The notes under the pieces were generated by a model. It was not told the origin of the DNA, ran no database searches, and saw only the letters and a program-made list of their open reading frames with translations. Made by a program: the position numbers and the translations under genes. From Dyella_B humi (GTDB lineage Bacteria; Pseudomonadota; Gammaproteobacteria; Xanthomonadales; Rhodanobacteraceae), in contig NZ_JADIKI010000022.1 of assembly GCF_044904605.1 (NCBI RefSeq), forward strand, positions 558,001 to 622,000: a stretch of DNA of 64,000 nucleotides. Direction: 5' to 3'. This document shows, one piece after another, positions 1-8,015 of this stretch; position 1 is the stretch's first letter, and each line of letters opens with the position of its first letter.

Positions 1-54
1 GCCTGACGACCGGCTTCCACGCCGTTCTACAACCCGATCGATAGGGAGTACATC

Positions 55-531
55 ATGCGTACGCACTGGCTTTTCGCGCTGGCCGCCGTGGCTGGAACCA
101 TTCATGCACAGGGGCAGCCGGCGAAGCATCCTGCCATCGAAGCGTTCGCCAAGGGTGTGCAGATCTATACCTGCAAAGCCGCCAACGGCAGCTATGCATG
201 GTCGTTGAAAGCGCCGGATGCCGTCCTCAGCGACGCCAAGGGTCAGCCCATCGGCAAGCATTTCGCCGGCCCCAGCTGGCAGGCCGCGGATGGCAGCGTC
301 GTGGTGGGCGAGGCGCTGAACGTATCGCCAGCGCCTGACGCCGGCGCGGTTGCGTGGCTCGTTCTACATGCCAAGTCACATAGCGGCGACGGCGAGATGG
401 CCAGCGTGCAGTACATCGTGCGCACGCGCACAGAGGGTGGCGTGGCGCCAGCCACAGGCTGCGACGCCGCACATGCGAGCGCCGAGGTGCGCGTACCCTA
501 CAGCGCGGTCTATCTGTTTTTCCGCGGATAG
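55..531 (+). CDS. DUF3455 family secreted protein
   Basis: A 158-residue protein beginning with a short hydrophobic signal peptide (cleavage probably after HAQG at about residue 20). The body matches the DUF3455 pattern as I know it: a Cys near residue 40 followed by a Trp, 'APDAVLSD', a 'GKHFAGPSW' box, 'DGSVV', 'AWLVLHAKS', 'GGVAPATGCD' and a C-terminal 'VPYSAVYLFFRG'. The two Cys could form a disulfide in the periplasm. The start is the ATG at 55, preceded by AGGGAG. It converges on the antiporter gene with only 2 bp between them. The function of the family is unknown to me. Confidence 0.85.
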   Translation: MRTHWLFALAAVAGTIHAQGQPAKHPAIEAFAKGVQIYTCKAANGSYAWSLKAPDAVLSDAKGQPIGKHFAGPSWQAADGSVVVGEALNVSPAPDAGAVAWLVLHAKSHSGDGEMASVQYIVRTRTEGGVAPATGCDAAHASAEVRVPYSAVYLFFRG

Positions 532-533
532 CC

Positions 534-1649
534 TCAGGGGCTGAACACCAGCAGCACGAACACAGCAAACAGCGAAAGATGCACCGCACCTTCCAGCATG
601 GTGGTGCGCGAGCTGGAGAACGTCATGCCGCTCAACAGCAGCGTTGCCACCAGCATCACCATGCTCGAAGGCGGTAGCCCGAGCAGCACGGATTGACCGG
701 TGTACAGGCTGATGGCGAGCACGGCGGGCACGGTAAGTCCCAGCGTAGAAGCCACCGAGCCAAGGCAAAGATTGATGGCGCGGGTCAGCCGGTCCGCACG
801 TGCCGCGATCAGTGCGGAAATGCCCTCCGGCGCGAACACCAGCATGGCGATCACGATGCCGCCGAGCGCCTTGGGTGCGCCGGTGGCGGCGATGCCGTAA
901 TCGAGCAGCTTCGCCAGACTCTTGGAGAGAATCACGATCGGCAGGATGTGGAGCAGCAGTAGCCCGAAATGCCGCAGCAGTTTTGGCTTGTCGAGCGCTG
1001 CCGGGCGGTGGTGCGCCATCTCCCTGGGATCGATCGGCTGCGCATCCGGCGCGACGAAATGGCCACTATGCCGCCCGGTCTGTAGCCACAAGAACACGCC
1101 GTACAAGGCAATCGTGAGCAGCGAGAAGGCCAACGCCTGCGGCGGCGCCAGCGAGCCGTCGGGCGTGGAGGTGGTGAAGTTCGGCAGCACCAGCGCAATG
1201 ATGGTCAGCGGAATAATCACCGACAGATAGGCCGACGCGCCTTTCAAGTTGTACGACTGCTCATAATGACGAAAGCCGCCCAGCAGCAGGCCGAGCCCCA
1301 CCACGCCGTTGAGCACGATCATCAATACCGCGTACATGGTGTCGCGCGCGAGCGTGGTATTGCCGGCCGAGCTGAGCATCATGGCCGAGATCAGCACCAC
1401 TTCGATCACTACGATAGATAGCGTCAGCACCAGGGTGCCGAGCGGCTCACCCAGCATCTCCGCCAGGGTTTCAGCCTCGTGCACCACGCCGAAGGCCACC
1501 CATACGATGACAAGGAACAACCACGCGAACAGCGTGAGCAGGATGGCAGAGCTGCCAGTGCCGCCGATCCACTGAGCGCCGAAGATCAGGAAAAGCGCGA
1601 CTGTCAGCCAGCCGAGCAGGGGGCGCGCCATCGTCAGTGTTTTATGCAT
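534..1649 (-). CDS. chaA: ChaA-type sodium/calcium-proton antiporter
   Basis: A 371-residue polytopic inner-membrane protein of the calcium/cation antiporter superfamily. It has two homologous halves, each with an acidic alpha-repeat motif: 'GEPLGTLVLTLSIVVIEVVL' in the first half and 'APEGISALIAARADRL' in the second. These acidic residues bind the transported cation. Length and the hydrophilic central loop (about residues 195-225) fit ChaA, which exports Ca2+, Na+ or K+ in exchange for protons. The ATG at 1649 has a GAGG ribosome site about 7 nt upstream. It is a single gene, convergent with the DUF3455 gene. The substrate cannot be fixed from sequence alone. Confidence 0.88.
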   Translation of the reverse strand: MHKTLTMARPLLGWLTVALFLIFGAQWIGGTGSSAILLTLFAWLFLVIVWVAFGVVHEAETLAEMLGEPLGTLVLTLSIVVIEVVLISAMMLSSAGNTTLARDTMYAVLMIVLNGVVGLGLLLGGFRHYEQSYNLKGASAYLSVIIPLTIIALVLPNFTTSTPDGSLAPPQALAFSLLTIALYGVFLWLQTGRHSGHFVAPDAQPIDPREMAHHRPAALDKPKLLRHFGLLLLHILPIVILSKSLAKLLDYGIAATGAPKALGGIVIAMLVFAPEGISALIAARADRLTRAINLCLGSVASTLGLTVPAVLAISLYTGQSVLLGLPPSSMVMLVATLLLSGMTFSSSRTTMLEGAVHLSLFAVFVLLVFSP

Positions 1650-2012
1650 GTTTGCCTCGATCAGGTTCTTCCGTGTTGATCGGGGATATTACTGAGTGAT
1701 GGCTGAGCATGCTCGAGACCCTTGTTGCACCTGTCCCCGTTATTTCGATCCGTCCCCGTTACGGACTGTGTGCGCACCGGCACATTGCAACGCCTTCATC
1801 ACAGATTTTATACCGTCACGCGAGATAGGCTTGCTGTGCAAGCTTCGTGATAAGTCGTTCCAGGATGCTACGGAACGAGCGGCTATACCGATTTCAATCC
1901 ACGCAGATTCGCAGCAGAAAGCGCGACGTTGGGCGTGAAACGGTCTGGAATCAACAGGGCATCATCTTCAATAAATCGACCGCACCACGCATCGCCGCAT
2001 GGAGGCTACACG
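1650..2012. other. Intergenic region upstream of RAYT
   Basis: A 363-bp divergent spacer between chaA and the transposase gene. It holds a short direct repeat, GTCCCCGTTA at 1733-1742 and again at 1752-1761 (19-bp period). I see no convincing gene. An open frame running 1929-2012 into the transposase lacks a good ribosome site and is taken as untranslated. Confidence 0.5.
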
Positions 2013-2720
2013 ATGCCACGATTGCCACGGTTCGATCTTGCGTATGTTCCTCAGCACGTCATCCAGCGCGGCCATGACGGCAACGCGTGTTTCCTCGCGC
2101 CGGCCGACTATCGCTGCTATCTCATGCAACTGCTGCACGCCAGTCGCCGCTGGAATTGCGCCGTGCACGCCTATGTGCTGATGCCCAATCACGTGCATCT
2201 GCTGGTGACGCCGTCGCGCGTGAGTGCTCTGGCAAGCATGATGCAGGCCATCGGCCGCAACTACGTGAGTTACTTCAACACCATGTATCGGCGCTCGGGC
2301 ACGCTGTGGGAAGGGCGCTACAAATCCTGCCTGATCGGCGCCGACTATGTGCTGACCTGCCAGCGTTACATCGAACTGAATCCGGTGCGTACGGGTTTGA
2401 TCGGTGAGCCGTCTTCTTATCCGTGGTCGAGCTACGGCTGCAATGCACTAGGCGCTGTCGACCTCGTGATCGTTCCGCATATGGAATACGCCGCGCTGGG
2501 CAATTATCCGGAACAGCGCATGCGGGCGTATCGGCAATTATTCACGGTGGATATCGAGCCGAATGTGCTGCTGGAGATCCGTTCGTATATCCAGCAGCAA
2601 CGCGCGCTTGGTTCGCCCATGTTTCAGACGTGGGTGGAGTCCACGCTTGGCCGGTATGCAAGGGTACGGCCTGCGCATCGGCCGCGAAGGGAGGTTGATG
2701 TGATTGAGCGTGGTGCCTAG
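2013..2720 (+). CDS. REP-associated tyrosine transposase (RAYT, Y1 family)
   Basis: A 235-residue domesticated relative of IS200/IS605 transposases. The HUH metal-binding motif is visible as 'PNHVHLLV' at about residues 60-67, followed by the helix 'GRNYVSYFNTMYRRSGTLWE', which carries candidate catalytic Tyr residues, and 'RYIELNPVRTGLI', all typical of RAYTs. RAYT proteins nick and join single-stranded REP hairpins and are thought to spread them; they are usually single-copy and not flanked by IS ends. The ATG at 2013 was chosen because GGAGG lies 8 nt upstream; an in-frame start at 1929 adds 28 unlike residues. A REP pair begins 39 bp downstream, supporting the role. Confidence 0.9.
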   Translation: MPRLPRFDLAYVPQHVIQRGHDGNACFLAPADYRCYLMQLLHASRRWNCAVHAYVLMPNHVHLLVTPSRVSALASMMQAIGRNYVSYFNTMYRRSGTLWEGRYKSCLIGADYVLTCQRYIELNPVRTGLIGEPSSYPWSSYGCNALGAVDLVIVPHMEYAALGNYPEQRMRAYRQLFTVDIEPNVLLEIRSYIQQQRALGSPMFQTWVESTLGRYARVRPAHRPRREVDVIERGA

Positions 2721-2759
2721 ATTGCAGTGCATCGCAGTACTGTTTGATCTTGTCCAGTC

Positions 2760-2874
2760 GTCATTCCGGCGAAGGCCGGAATCCAGTTTCAATACGTTGT
2801 GCGAAGCACTCAAAAACGGTTTTGTGTCCTTCGGACGCGTATTTAGACTGGATTCCGGCCTTCGCCGGAATGAC
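2760..2874. repeat. REP pair (BIME-like), GTCATTCCGGCG family
   Basis: Two oppositely oriented palindromic units. The left unit starts GTCATTCCGGCGAAGGC at 2760, and the right unit ends CTTCGCCGGAATGAC at 2874. They are separated by about 60 bp containing TACGTTGTGCGAAGCACTCA. The same pair with a recognisable copy of this spacer lies inverted at 40390-40482. It sits between the RAYT gene and the ArsR gene and probably also folds as a transcript end. Confidence 0.85.
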
Positions 2875-2905
2875 GCCCCGCTTTGGACCACCCTTTTGGT
2901 GGCCA

Positions 2906-3277
2906 TTATTTTTCCAGCGCCGCCTTCAACCGCCCCAACGCCTGATCCCACTGCGCCGCAATCGCATCCAGCGAGCGCTGCGCTTCCTCCAGTCGCGTAG
3001 GTTCGAACTCCCACAGGCGCTCGCGCCCCTGGCGGATATCGCGTACCAGGCCGGCATCGGCGAGCACCTGCAAATGCTTGGTAACAGCCTGCCGCGTGAT
3101 GTCGGTGTCGCTGGTGAGCTGGGCGATGGATAGTGCACCGCCGGTGCAGAGCAGGGCGATCAGGCGCAGACGCGTTTCGTCGCCCAGCGCTGCGAAAATC
3201 GGCACGGCCTTGCGCAGCCATGGATATTTCGCGTTAGCGCCGCGCACGGAAGGGTTAGTGCGTGGCGACATAGGCAT
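2906..3277 (-). CDS. ArsR-family winged-helix transcriptional regulator
   Basis: A 123-residue helix-turn-helix repressor-type protein. The DNA-binding core is clear: 'FAALGDETRLRLIALLCTGG' followed by 'SIAQLTSDTDITRQAVTKHL' (recognition helix) and 'VLADAGLVRDIRQGRERLWE' (wing). There is no CxC metal-binding motif in helix 3, so it is not a classical metal sensor; it matches the ArsR subgroup co-transcribed with SRPBCC proteins. The gene overlaps the end of the SRPBCC gene by 23 bp if the ATG at 3277 is used; a GTG at 3247 would give no overlap. Two palindromes upstream of the operon are likely targets for autoregulation. Confidence 0.85.
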   Translation of the reverse strand: MPMSPRTNPSVRGANAKYPWLRKAVPIFAALGDETRLRLIALLCTGGALSIAQLTSDTDITRQAVTKHLQVLADAGLVRDIRQGRERLWEFEPTRLEEAQRSLDAIAAQWDQALGRLKAALEK

Positions 3278-3716
3278 CGATGTTTTTCATCTGCGTGTCC
3301 CAGCCGCCGCTGTTCATGCGGAAGGCTTCTGCGCGGCGATGCGCCGGAATCTGGTCGAACCCCGATTCCACCAGGCGCAGCAGCGTGCCTTCGGCGGTTT
3401 CTTCCAGTTCGAACTGCACCAGCGTGGCGGGCTCGTTCGAGTAATCCACGTCGGGATCGATGGCGTAAGGATGCCAGCGGAACGACAGCAGGCGTTCGGG
3501 TTCGATGCGTTCCACCATGACGTTCCACACCAGATGTTCGTAGCCTGGATAGGTGATATTTCCTTCGCAGGGTTCGCCGGCCACGAAGCGCTTGCCCTTC
3601 AATGCAACGCCGAACCAGTCGCCGAAGGATTCGGCGTCCGCCAGTGCGCGCCACACTTTGGAACGCGGTGCCTTGATGTGGATCTGTCGTTCAATGCGAT
3701 CAGTCGATGTGTTCAT
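3255..3716 (-). CDS. SRPBCC/AHSA1-domain protein
   Basis: A 153-residue START-like (SRPBCC) fold protein of the AHSA1 group. It starts with 'IERQIHIKAPRSKVWRALAD', the typical first strand and helix, continues with 'FGDWFG' and ends with the long C-terminal helix containing 'GFDQIPAHRRAEAFRMNSGG' and 'WDTQMKNIDAYVATH'. Such proteins bind small hydrophobic ligands in a helix-grip cavity; the ligand is unknown. The ATG at 3716 is preferred over a TTG at 3722 because AGGAGG lies 7 nt upstream. It is the first gene of a two-gene operon with the ArsR regulator. Confidence 0.85.
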   Translation of the reverse strand: MNTSTDRIERQIHIKAPRSKVWRALADAESFGDWFGVALKGKRFVAGEPCEGNITYPGYEHLVWNVMVERIEPERLLSFRWHPYAIDPDVDYSNEPATLVQFELEETAEGTLLRLVESGFDQIPAHRRAEAFRMNSGGWDTQMKNIDAYVATH

Positions 3717-3718
3717 GG

Positions 3719-3775
3719 GCAACCTCCTGGTTGCATATTAGCCACCTTCGGCTTCTCGCGCAACCATTAGGTTGC
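3719..3775. promoter_or_regulatory. Two operator-like palindromes upstream of the SRPBCC-ArsR operon
   Basis: Two perfect copies of GCAACC-N4-GGTTGC lie at 3719-3734 (spacer TCCT) and 3760-3775 (spacer ATTA), with centres 41 bp apart, about four helical turns. The first covers the Shine-Dalgarno sequence of the SRPBCC gene. Symmetry, duplication and position suggest binding sites for the ArsR dimer encoded in the operon. Binding itself is inferred. Confidence 0.7.
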
Positions 3776-3899
3776 ATTTGTTGCGGCTGCGGGCGGACTG
3801 GCTATGCTCGTTGGTGCGGATGTCCGATTCGCGTTGGCTCGTGCGTCATCGAAGTGGGCGGCGCATGCCGCCTGTCTCGCACACTCACGGAGAATCCCG

Positions 3900-4265
3900 A
3901 TGCAATACCTACTGATGCTCTATTCCGACCAAAGCGCCTGGGGCCGCATGTCGAGTTCCGATCAGGAGCGCGGCGTGGCCGCCTACCGAGCCTACACGCA
4001 GGCTCTGAAAGAAGCCGGCGTATGGGTGGGCTCCAACCGGTTGCAAGACACGGAGACAGCCACCACCGTGCGCCTGGTCGACGGCAAGTCGCAGGTGCTG
4101 GATGGCCCTTACGTGGATTCCAAGGAACAGCTTGGCGGCTACTATCTGATCGAAGCGTCGGATCTCGACGCGGCGCTCGGTTGGGCCTCGCGCTGTCCCG
4201 GCGCAAGCCACGGCACCATCGAAGTGCGACCGGTGTGGCCGGTGCCCGGAAGCACCTCGGCGTGA
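3900..4265 (+). CDS. YCII/DGPF-domain protein
   Basis: A 121-residue YCII-related (DGPF) domain protein. It begins 'MQYLLMLYSD' and carries the family signature as 'VLDGPYVDSKEQLGGYYLIE' at about residues 62-81. The fold is a ferredoxin-like dimer related to YciI, and the activity is undefined. The ATG at 3900 follows GGAGAA. The stop codon overlaps the start of the sigma factor gene (GTGA), so the two are translationally coupled. This pairing is diagnostic of ECF42-type sigma factor loci, where the DGPF protein is the conserved partner. Confidence 0.88.
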   Translation: MQYLLMLYSDQSAWGRMSSSDQERGVAAYRAYTQALKEAGVWVGSNRLQDTETATTVRLVDGKSQVLDGPYVDSKEQLGGYYLIEASDLDAALGWASRCPGASHGTIEVRPVWPVPGSTSA

Positions 4266-5524
4266 GCGAGTACGCAGCCGCGCAAGTAACTGCAAGCGCG
4301 GTAGCGCGCCACAGCTACGGCAAGCTGCTCGCCTATCTCGCCGCCGACATGCGCGACGTGTCGGCGGCCGAGGATGCACTCGCCGAAGCCTTTGCCACTG
4401 CATTGGCGGATTGGCCGGTGCACGGCTGTCCCGACAACCCAGAGTCCTGGCTGATGACGGTGGCACGCCGCAAAGGCATCGATGGCGCACGGCGCCGTCG
4501 CAGTGGCGAGGCAGCTGCAGTGCAACTGCAAGCGATCGCGGACATGCAGGCCGAATGCGTGGAGTCGGCCGAGGAGGAGACCTTTCCCGATCGCCGTCTC
4601 GCCTTGTTATTCGCCTGCGCGCATCCGGCCATTGACGTGAACATCCGCGCGCCATTAATGCTGCAGACCGTGCTCGGCCTGGATGCGAAAACCATTGCGT
4701 CGGCGTTTCTGGTTTCACCCGAGGCGATGTGCAAACGGCTAGGGCGTGCGAAGCAGAAGATCCGCGAGGCCGGTATTCCCTTCGCCATTCCCGAACGCGA
4801 TGCGTGGAGCGAACGGCTCGATGGCGTGCTCACCGCCGTCTATGCCGCCTATGCGGAAGGCTGGAGCGATCCGGACGATGCCGACCTGCTTCGTCGCGAT
4901 CTAGCCGACGAAGCCATGTTCCTCGCGCGCCTGCTTACGGAACTGCTGCCGGAGGAGCCGGAAACACTCGGTCTGCTCGCCGGCATGCTGTATGCGCAGG
5001 CGCGCCGACGTGCGCGGCGCAGCGAGCAAGGTGAATACGTGCCGCTGGCTGCGCAAGACACGCGCTTGTGGGATGCCGGCATGATCGACGAAGCCGAAAC
5101 ACTGTTGTGGCGTGCGGGCCGTTTTGGCCGTATAGGCCGCTACCAGGTCGAAGCGGCGCTGCAGTCGGCGCATGTCGAACGTCGTCGTACCGGCCGCACC
5201 GACTGGACACCGGAAGTGCAGCTATACGATGCATTGCATGCCTTGACTGGCTCGCCCGTCGTTGCGCTCAATCGCGCGCTGGCGATTGCGGAACGCGACG
5301 GGCCGCATGCTGCATTAGTCATCATCGATGCTTTGTCAGCGGATAAGCGATTGGCGAACTATCAGCCTTATTGGGCCGCGCGCGCCGATTTGCTCGCGCG
5401 CATCGGCGAACGCGAGCAGGCCCACTACGCTTACGAAATGGCCATTGGCTTCACGCGCGATGCGGCCGCGCGCCGTTTCCTGCAGGTGCGGCAGGCAGCC
5501 GTCATATCTGCGAAGCACGGGTAG
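4262..5524 (+). CDS. ECF RNA polymerase sigma factor, ECF42-like with C-terminal helical extension
   Basis: A 420-residue sigma factor. Region 2 is at about residues 15-85 ('HSYGKLLAYLAADMRDVSAA' through 'NPESWLMTVARRKGIDGARR'). Region 4 is at about 125-180 ('LALLFACAHPAI', 'LGLDAKTIASAFLVSPEAMC', 'KRLGRAKQKIREAG'). A long C-terminal extension follows (DUF6596/TPR-like; 'GLLAGMLYAQARRRAR' and 'YDALHALTGSPVVALNRALA'). This architecture and the adjacent DGPF protein match ECF42, which lacks an anti-sigma factor and is thought to be controlled by its C-terminal domain. The GTG at 4262 is chosen because it overlaps the YCII stop by 4 bp; the longer frame from 3707 is spurious. Confidence 0.88.
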   Translation: MSEYAAAQVTASAVARHSYGKLLAYLAADMRDVSAAEDALAEAFATALADWPVHGCPDNPESWLMTVARRKGIDGARRRRSGEAAAVQLQAIADMQAECVESAEEETFPDRRLALLFACAHPAIDVNIRAPLMLQTVLGLDAKTIASAFLVSPEAMCKRLGRAKQKIREAGIPFAIPERDAWSERLDGVLTAVYAAYAEGWSDPDDADLLRRDLADEAMFLARLLTELLPEEPETLGLLAGMLYAQARRRARRSEQGEYVPLAAQDTRLWDAGMIDEAETLLWRAGRFGRIGRYQVEAALQSAHVERRRTGRTDWTPEVQLYDALHALTGSPVVALNRALAIAERDGPHAALVIIDALSADKRLANYQPYWAARADLLARIGEREQAHYAYEMAIGFTRDAAARRFLQVRQAAVISAKHG

Positions 5525-5568
5525 ATATCTGGCAGAATCGGGCCTTCGCTCCCCCCAGGACGCTCGAC

Positions 5569-6831
5569 ATGCGTGATGCTGTATCTACTCCGGCCAACTC
5601 GCCAGGCCGGGTTTTGTTCGCCAGCCTGATCGGCACCACCATCGAGTTCTTCGATTTTTACATCTACGCCACCGCGGCGGTGCTGGTATTCCCCAAGCTA
5701 TTCTTCCCGACGGGCGATGCAGCGACGGCAACGCTGCAATCGTTCGCCACGTTCGCGTTGGCGTTCATCGCGCGGCCGATCGGTTCGGCTTTGTTCGGAC
5801 ACTTTGGTGACCGCATCGGCCGTAAGGCGACACTGGTGGCGGCGTTACTCACCATGGGCATTTCGACGGTGCTGATCGGCATGCTGCCTACGTACGCGCA
5901 GATCGGCCTGGTGGCGCCCGCGTTGCTGGCGTTGTGCCGCCTTGGGCAGGGCTTGGGGCTGGGCGGCGAATGGGGCGGCGCGGTGCTGCTGGCGATCGAA
6001 AACGCGCCGCCGGGCAAGCGCGCGTGGTACGGCATGTTTCCGCAACTTGGCGCACCACTCGGCTTTCTGGCGGCAACCAGTCTGTTTCTGTGGCTGACGG
6101 AGAAGATGGGCGACGCGACATTCTTCGCATGGGGATGGCGCGTGCCGTTCCTGGCCAGCTCGGTGCTGGTGCTGATCGGCCTGTGGATGCGCTTGCGTCT
6201 TACTGAAACGCCTGCGTTTGCGCGCGCCATGGCGCAGCACGAACGAGTGAAGGTGCCGATGTTCAACGTGTTCGCGCAGCATCCGCGCGCATTGATTGCC
6301 GGCACGTTTGCGGCTCTGGCCACCTTTGTCATCTTCTACCTGATGACGGTATTTGCGCTGAGCTGGGCCACCGCCAAGCTGGGCTATTCGCGCGAAGCGT
6401 TCCTGATCGTGCAGATGGTGGGCGTGCTGTTCTTCGCCTTGCTCATTCCATTCTCGGCATGGCTGGCCGATCGCCGCGGCGGCCGCTTCACGATGATACT
6501 TGCCACCGTGCTGATCTTTGCATTCGGCATTGCCTACGCGCCGTTGTTCGCGCAGAGCGGCCTGCTGTTCATGGTGGTGGGCATGTGTGTGGTCGGTATC
6601 ACCTATGGGCCGCTCGGCACCGTGCTGGCGCAGATGTTTCCCACCGCCGTGCGCTATACGGGCGCGTCGCTGGCGTTCAATCTGGCCGGAATCTTCGGTG
6701 CCTCGCTGGCGCCGTATCTGGCAACCTGGCTGGCCAAGACCTATGGTTTGGCGTACGTAGGCTATTACCTCTCGGCTGCTGCCGTGCTGACCTTGCTGGC
6801 CTTGCTGTTCAAACCGCGCGAAGCGATGTAG
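5569..6831 (+). CDS. MHS-family MFS transporter
   Basis: A 420-residue, 12-helix major facilitator transporter of the metabolite:H+ symporter (MHS) family. It starts with 'FASLIGTTIEFFDFYIYATA', the family's hallmark first helix. The loop 2-3 motif is 'GHFGDRIGRKATLV', and 'CRLGQGLGLGGEWGGAVLLA' lies in helix 4-5. Related proteins import shikimate, proline/betaine or alpha-ketoglutarate; the substrate here is unknown. The ATG at 5569 has only a weak ribosome site (CCAGGA). It lies 44 bp after the sigma factor gene and could be co-transcribed, but may have its own promoter. It ends at a bidirectional hairpin shared with the convergent YXWGXW gene. Confidence 0.85.
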   Translation: MRDAVSTPANSPGRVLFASLIGTTIEFFDFYIYATAAVLVFPKLFFPTGDAATATLQSFATFALAFIARPIGSALFGHFGDRIGRKATLVAALLTMGISTVLIGMLPTYAQIGLVAPALLALCRLGQGLGLGGEWGGAVLLAIENAPPGKRAWYGMFPQLGAPLGFLAATSLFLWLTEKMGDATFFAWGWRVPFLASSVLVLIGLWMRLRLTETPAFARAMAQHERVKVPMFNVFAQHPRALIAGTFAALATFVIFYLMTVFALSWATAKLGYSREAFLIVQMVGVLFFALLIPFSAWLADRRGGRFTMILATVLIFAFGIAYAPLFAQSGLLFMVVGMCVVGITYGPLGTVLAQMFPTAVRYTGASLAFNLAGIFGASLAPYLATWLAKTYGLAYVGYYLSAAAVLTLLALLFKPREAM

Positions 6832-6850
6832 CGAAAACAAGTTCACGCAA

Positions 6851-6892
6851 TAAAAAAAGCCCTGGCAAGCGCGAGCTGCCAGGGCTTTGTGT
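6851..6892. terminator. Bidirectional rho-independent terminator
   Basis: The stem AGCCCTGGCA (6858-6867) pairs with TGCCAGGGCT (6877-6886), with an A-run before and TTTGTG after. It lies between convergent genes and could end both transcripts. Confidence 0.8.
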
Positions 6893-6902
6893 TTGGCGAA
6901 CC

Positions 6903-8015
6903 TCAACCGCCCGGCGGATGCTGTTCGTCGCGCTTTTCGTTTTCATGGGCCGGCGGGTGCGGCTTTTCGGCGGGATGCGCAGCAGGCGCGGGGTGAGGCG
7001 CTACCGGATGTGCCTGCGGCGGTGGTGGGGCGCCGTGGAAAGCCGGCTCACGCGGCGCGGCTGGACGCGGCTGTTCCGGTGCCATCTCGCGTCGGACGGG
7101 TGCTTCACGAGGCATGGGTGCTTCATGCGGTGCAGGCGCCGCTTCGGGACGGGGCTCGTGCGGTGCGAAACCCGCAGAGCGCACGTCGCGGTTTTCGGCC
7201 GGCTGTGGATGCGGACCAGGTTGAGGCCCTTCTGCAGCGTGTGCGGGTGCGCCGCGCGCCGCGACAACACCCGCACCGGTAAAGGCAGCCGGCCTTGCCG
7301 TGGCGGCGATCGATGGGGCGCCGTGATTGACCGTTGCGCGCATCTCCGGATTCTGGCGCGCCATGGCGATATGTTCCTGCTGTGCGGCTACCGGTGGCGT
7401 GTGATGCGCATGCTCGTAGGTCATTTCTTGTGGCGTGGGCTGCGCACGCACGCCATCGTTGCCGCCGTTATAGCTCACGCGATTGACCGTAACGTTGTTT
7501 ATGACGGTCTTGTTGTACACGTTGGTGATGTGCACGTTGCTGATGTTGTTGACCGACCGGTTGTAATAGAAGCCGCCCCGATCCCAGTGGCCGCCTTCGT
7601 AACCTCGGCCGGTGTAGCCGTAGCCGTAATTGATACCGCCGTAGAAGCCTACCTGGGGTCCCCAGTAACCTTCGTGGAAGACGTACACGCCATCGCTCCA
7701 GCCCCAATAGCCGGGCGTCCACAAGGCGCCGGTATAGGGCGCAAGCACCCAGGTGCCGGGCACCCAGTAGTACTCGGCGCCATCCCACGCCCAGTAGCCT
7801 GGTGCCCAGATATAGCCGTCACCGGGAATCACTGGCTGCTCGTAGACCGGCAGCGCCGGTGGCGCCGAATTCACGGTGATGGAAACGCCGATGGAAACTT
7901 GCGCTTGCGCCGGCATGGCGGCGAATGCAAACGCCGCGGCGGAAAGTACCGATGCACTCAGCGCCAGGGCGCCGCAGCGCGTCGCGGCCTTCCGCATCAG
8001 AGCCTGGTGTTTCAT
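6903..8015 (-). CDS. YXWGXW-repeat secreted protein with Pro/Ala/His-rich tail
   Basis: A 370-residue exported protein. The signal peptide covers about residues 1-38 and ends 'AMPAQA'. The middle holds repeated aromatic motifs of the YXWGXW/WXXGXW type: 'GYIWAPGYWAWDG', 'YYWVPGTWV', 'ALWTPGYWGWSDG'. An Asn-rich beta-helix-like stretch ('VNNISNVHITNVYNKTVINN') is followed by a low-complexity tail rich in Pro, Ala, His and Glu. The ATG at 8015 follows GAGGG. The role is unknown; these proteins are predicted periplasmic or envelope-associated. A paralogue lies at 23374-24717, and the two share a 139-bp segment with only two differences. Confidence 0.8.
   Translation of the reverse strand: MKHQALMRKAATRCGALALSASVLSAAAFAFAAMPAQAQVSIGVSITVNSAPPALPVYEQPVIPGDGYIWAPGYWAWDGAEYYWVPGTWVLAPYTGALWTPGYWGWSDGVYVFHEGYWGPQVGFYGGINYGYGYTGRGYEGGHWDRGGFYYNRSVNNISNVHITNVYNKTVINNVTVNRVSYNGGNDGVRAQPTPQEMTYEHAHHTPPVAAQQEHIAMARQNPEMRATVNHGAPSIAATARPAAFTGAGVVAARGAPAHAAEGPQPGPHPQPAENRDVRSAGFAPHEPRPEAAPAPHEAPMPREAPVRREMAPEQPRPAAPREPAFHGAPPPPQAHPVAPHPAPAAHPAEKPHPPAHENEKRDEQHPPGG

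Noticed and set aside
1929..2012. Earlier start for the RAYT protein
   Set aside because: It adds 28 residues absent from the family and has no ribosome site; GGAGG precedes the ATG at 2013.
3707..4261. N-terminal extension of the ECF sigma factor (605-residue frame)
   Set aside because: It overlaps the YCII gene in another frame, lacks sigma homology, and the GTG at 4262 overlaps the YCII stop in the coupled manner expected.
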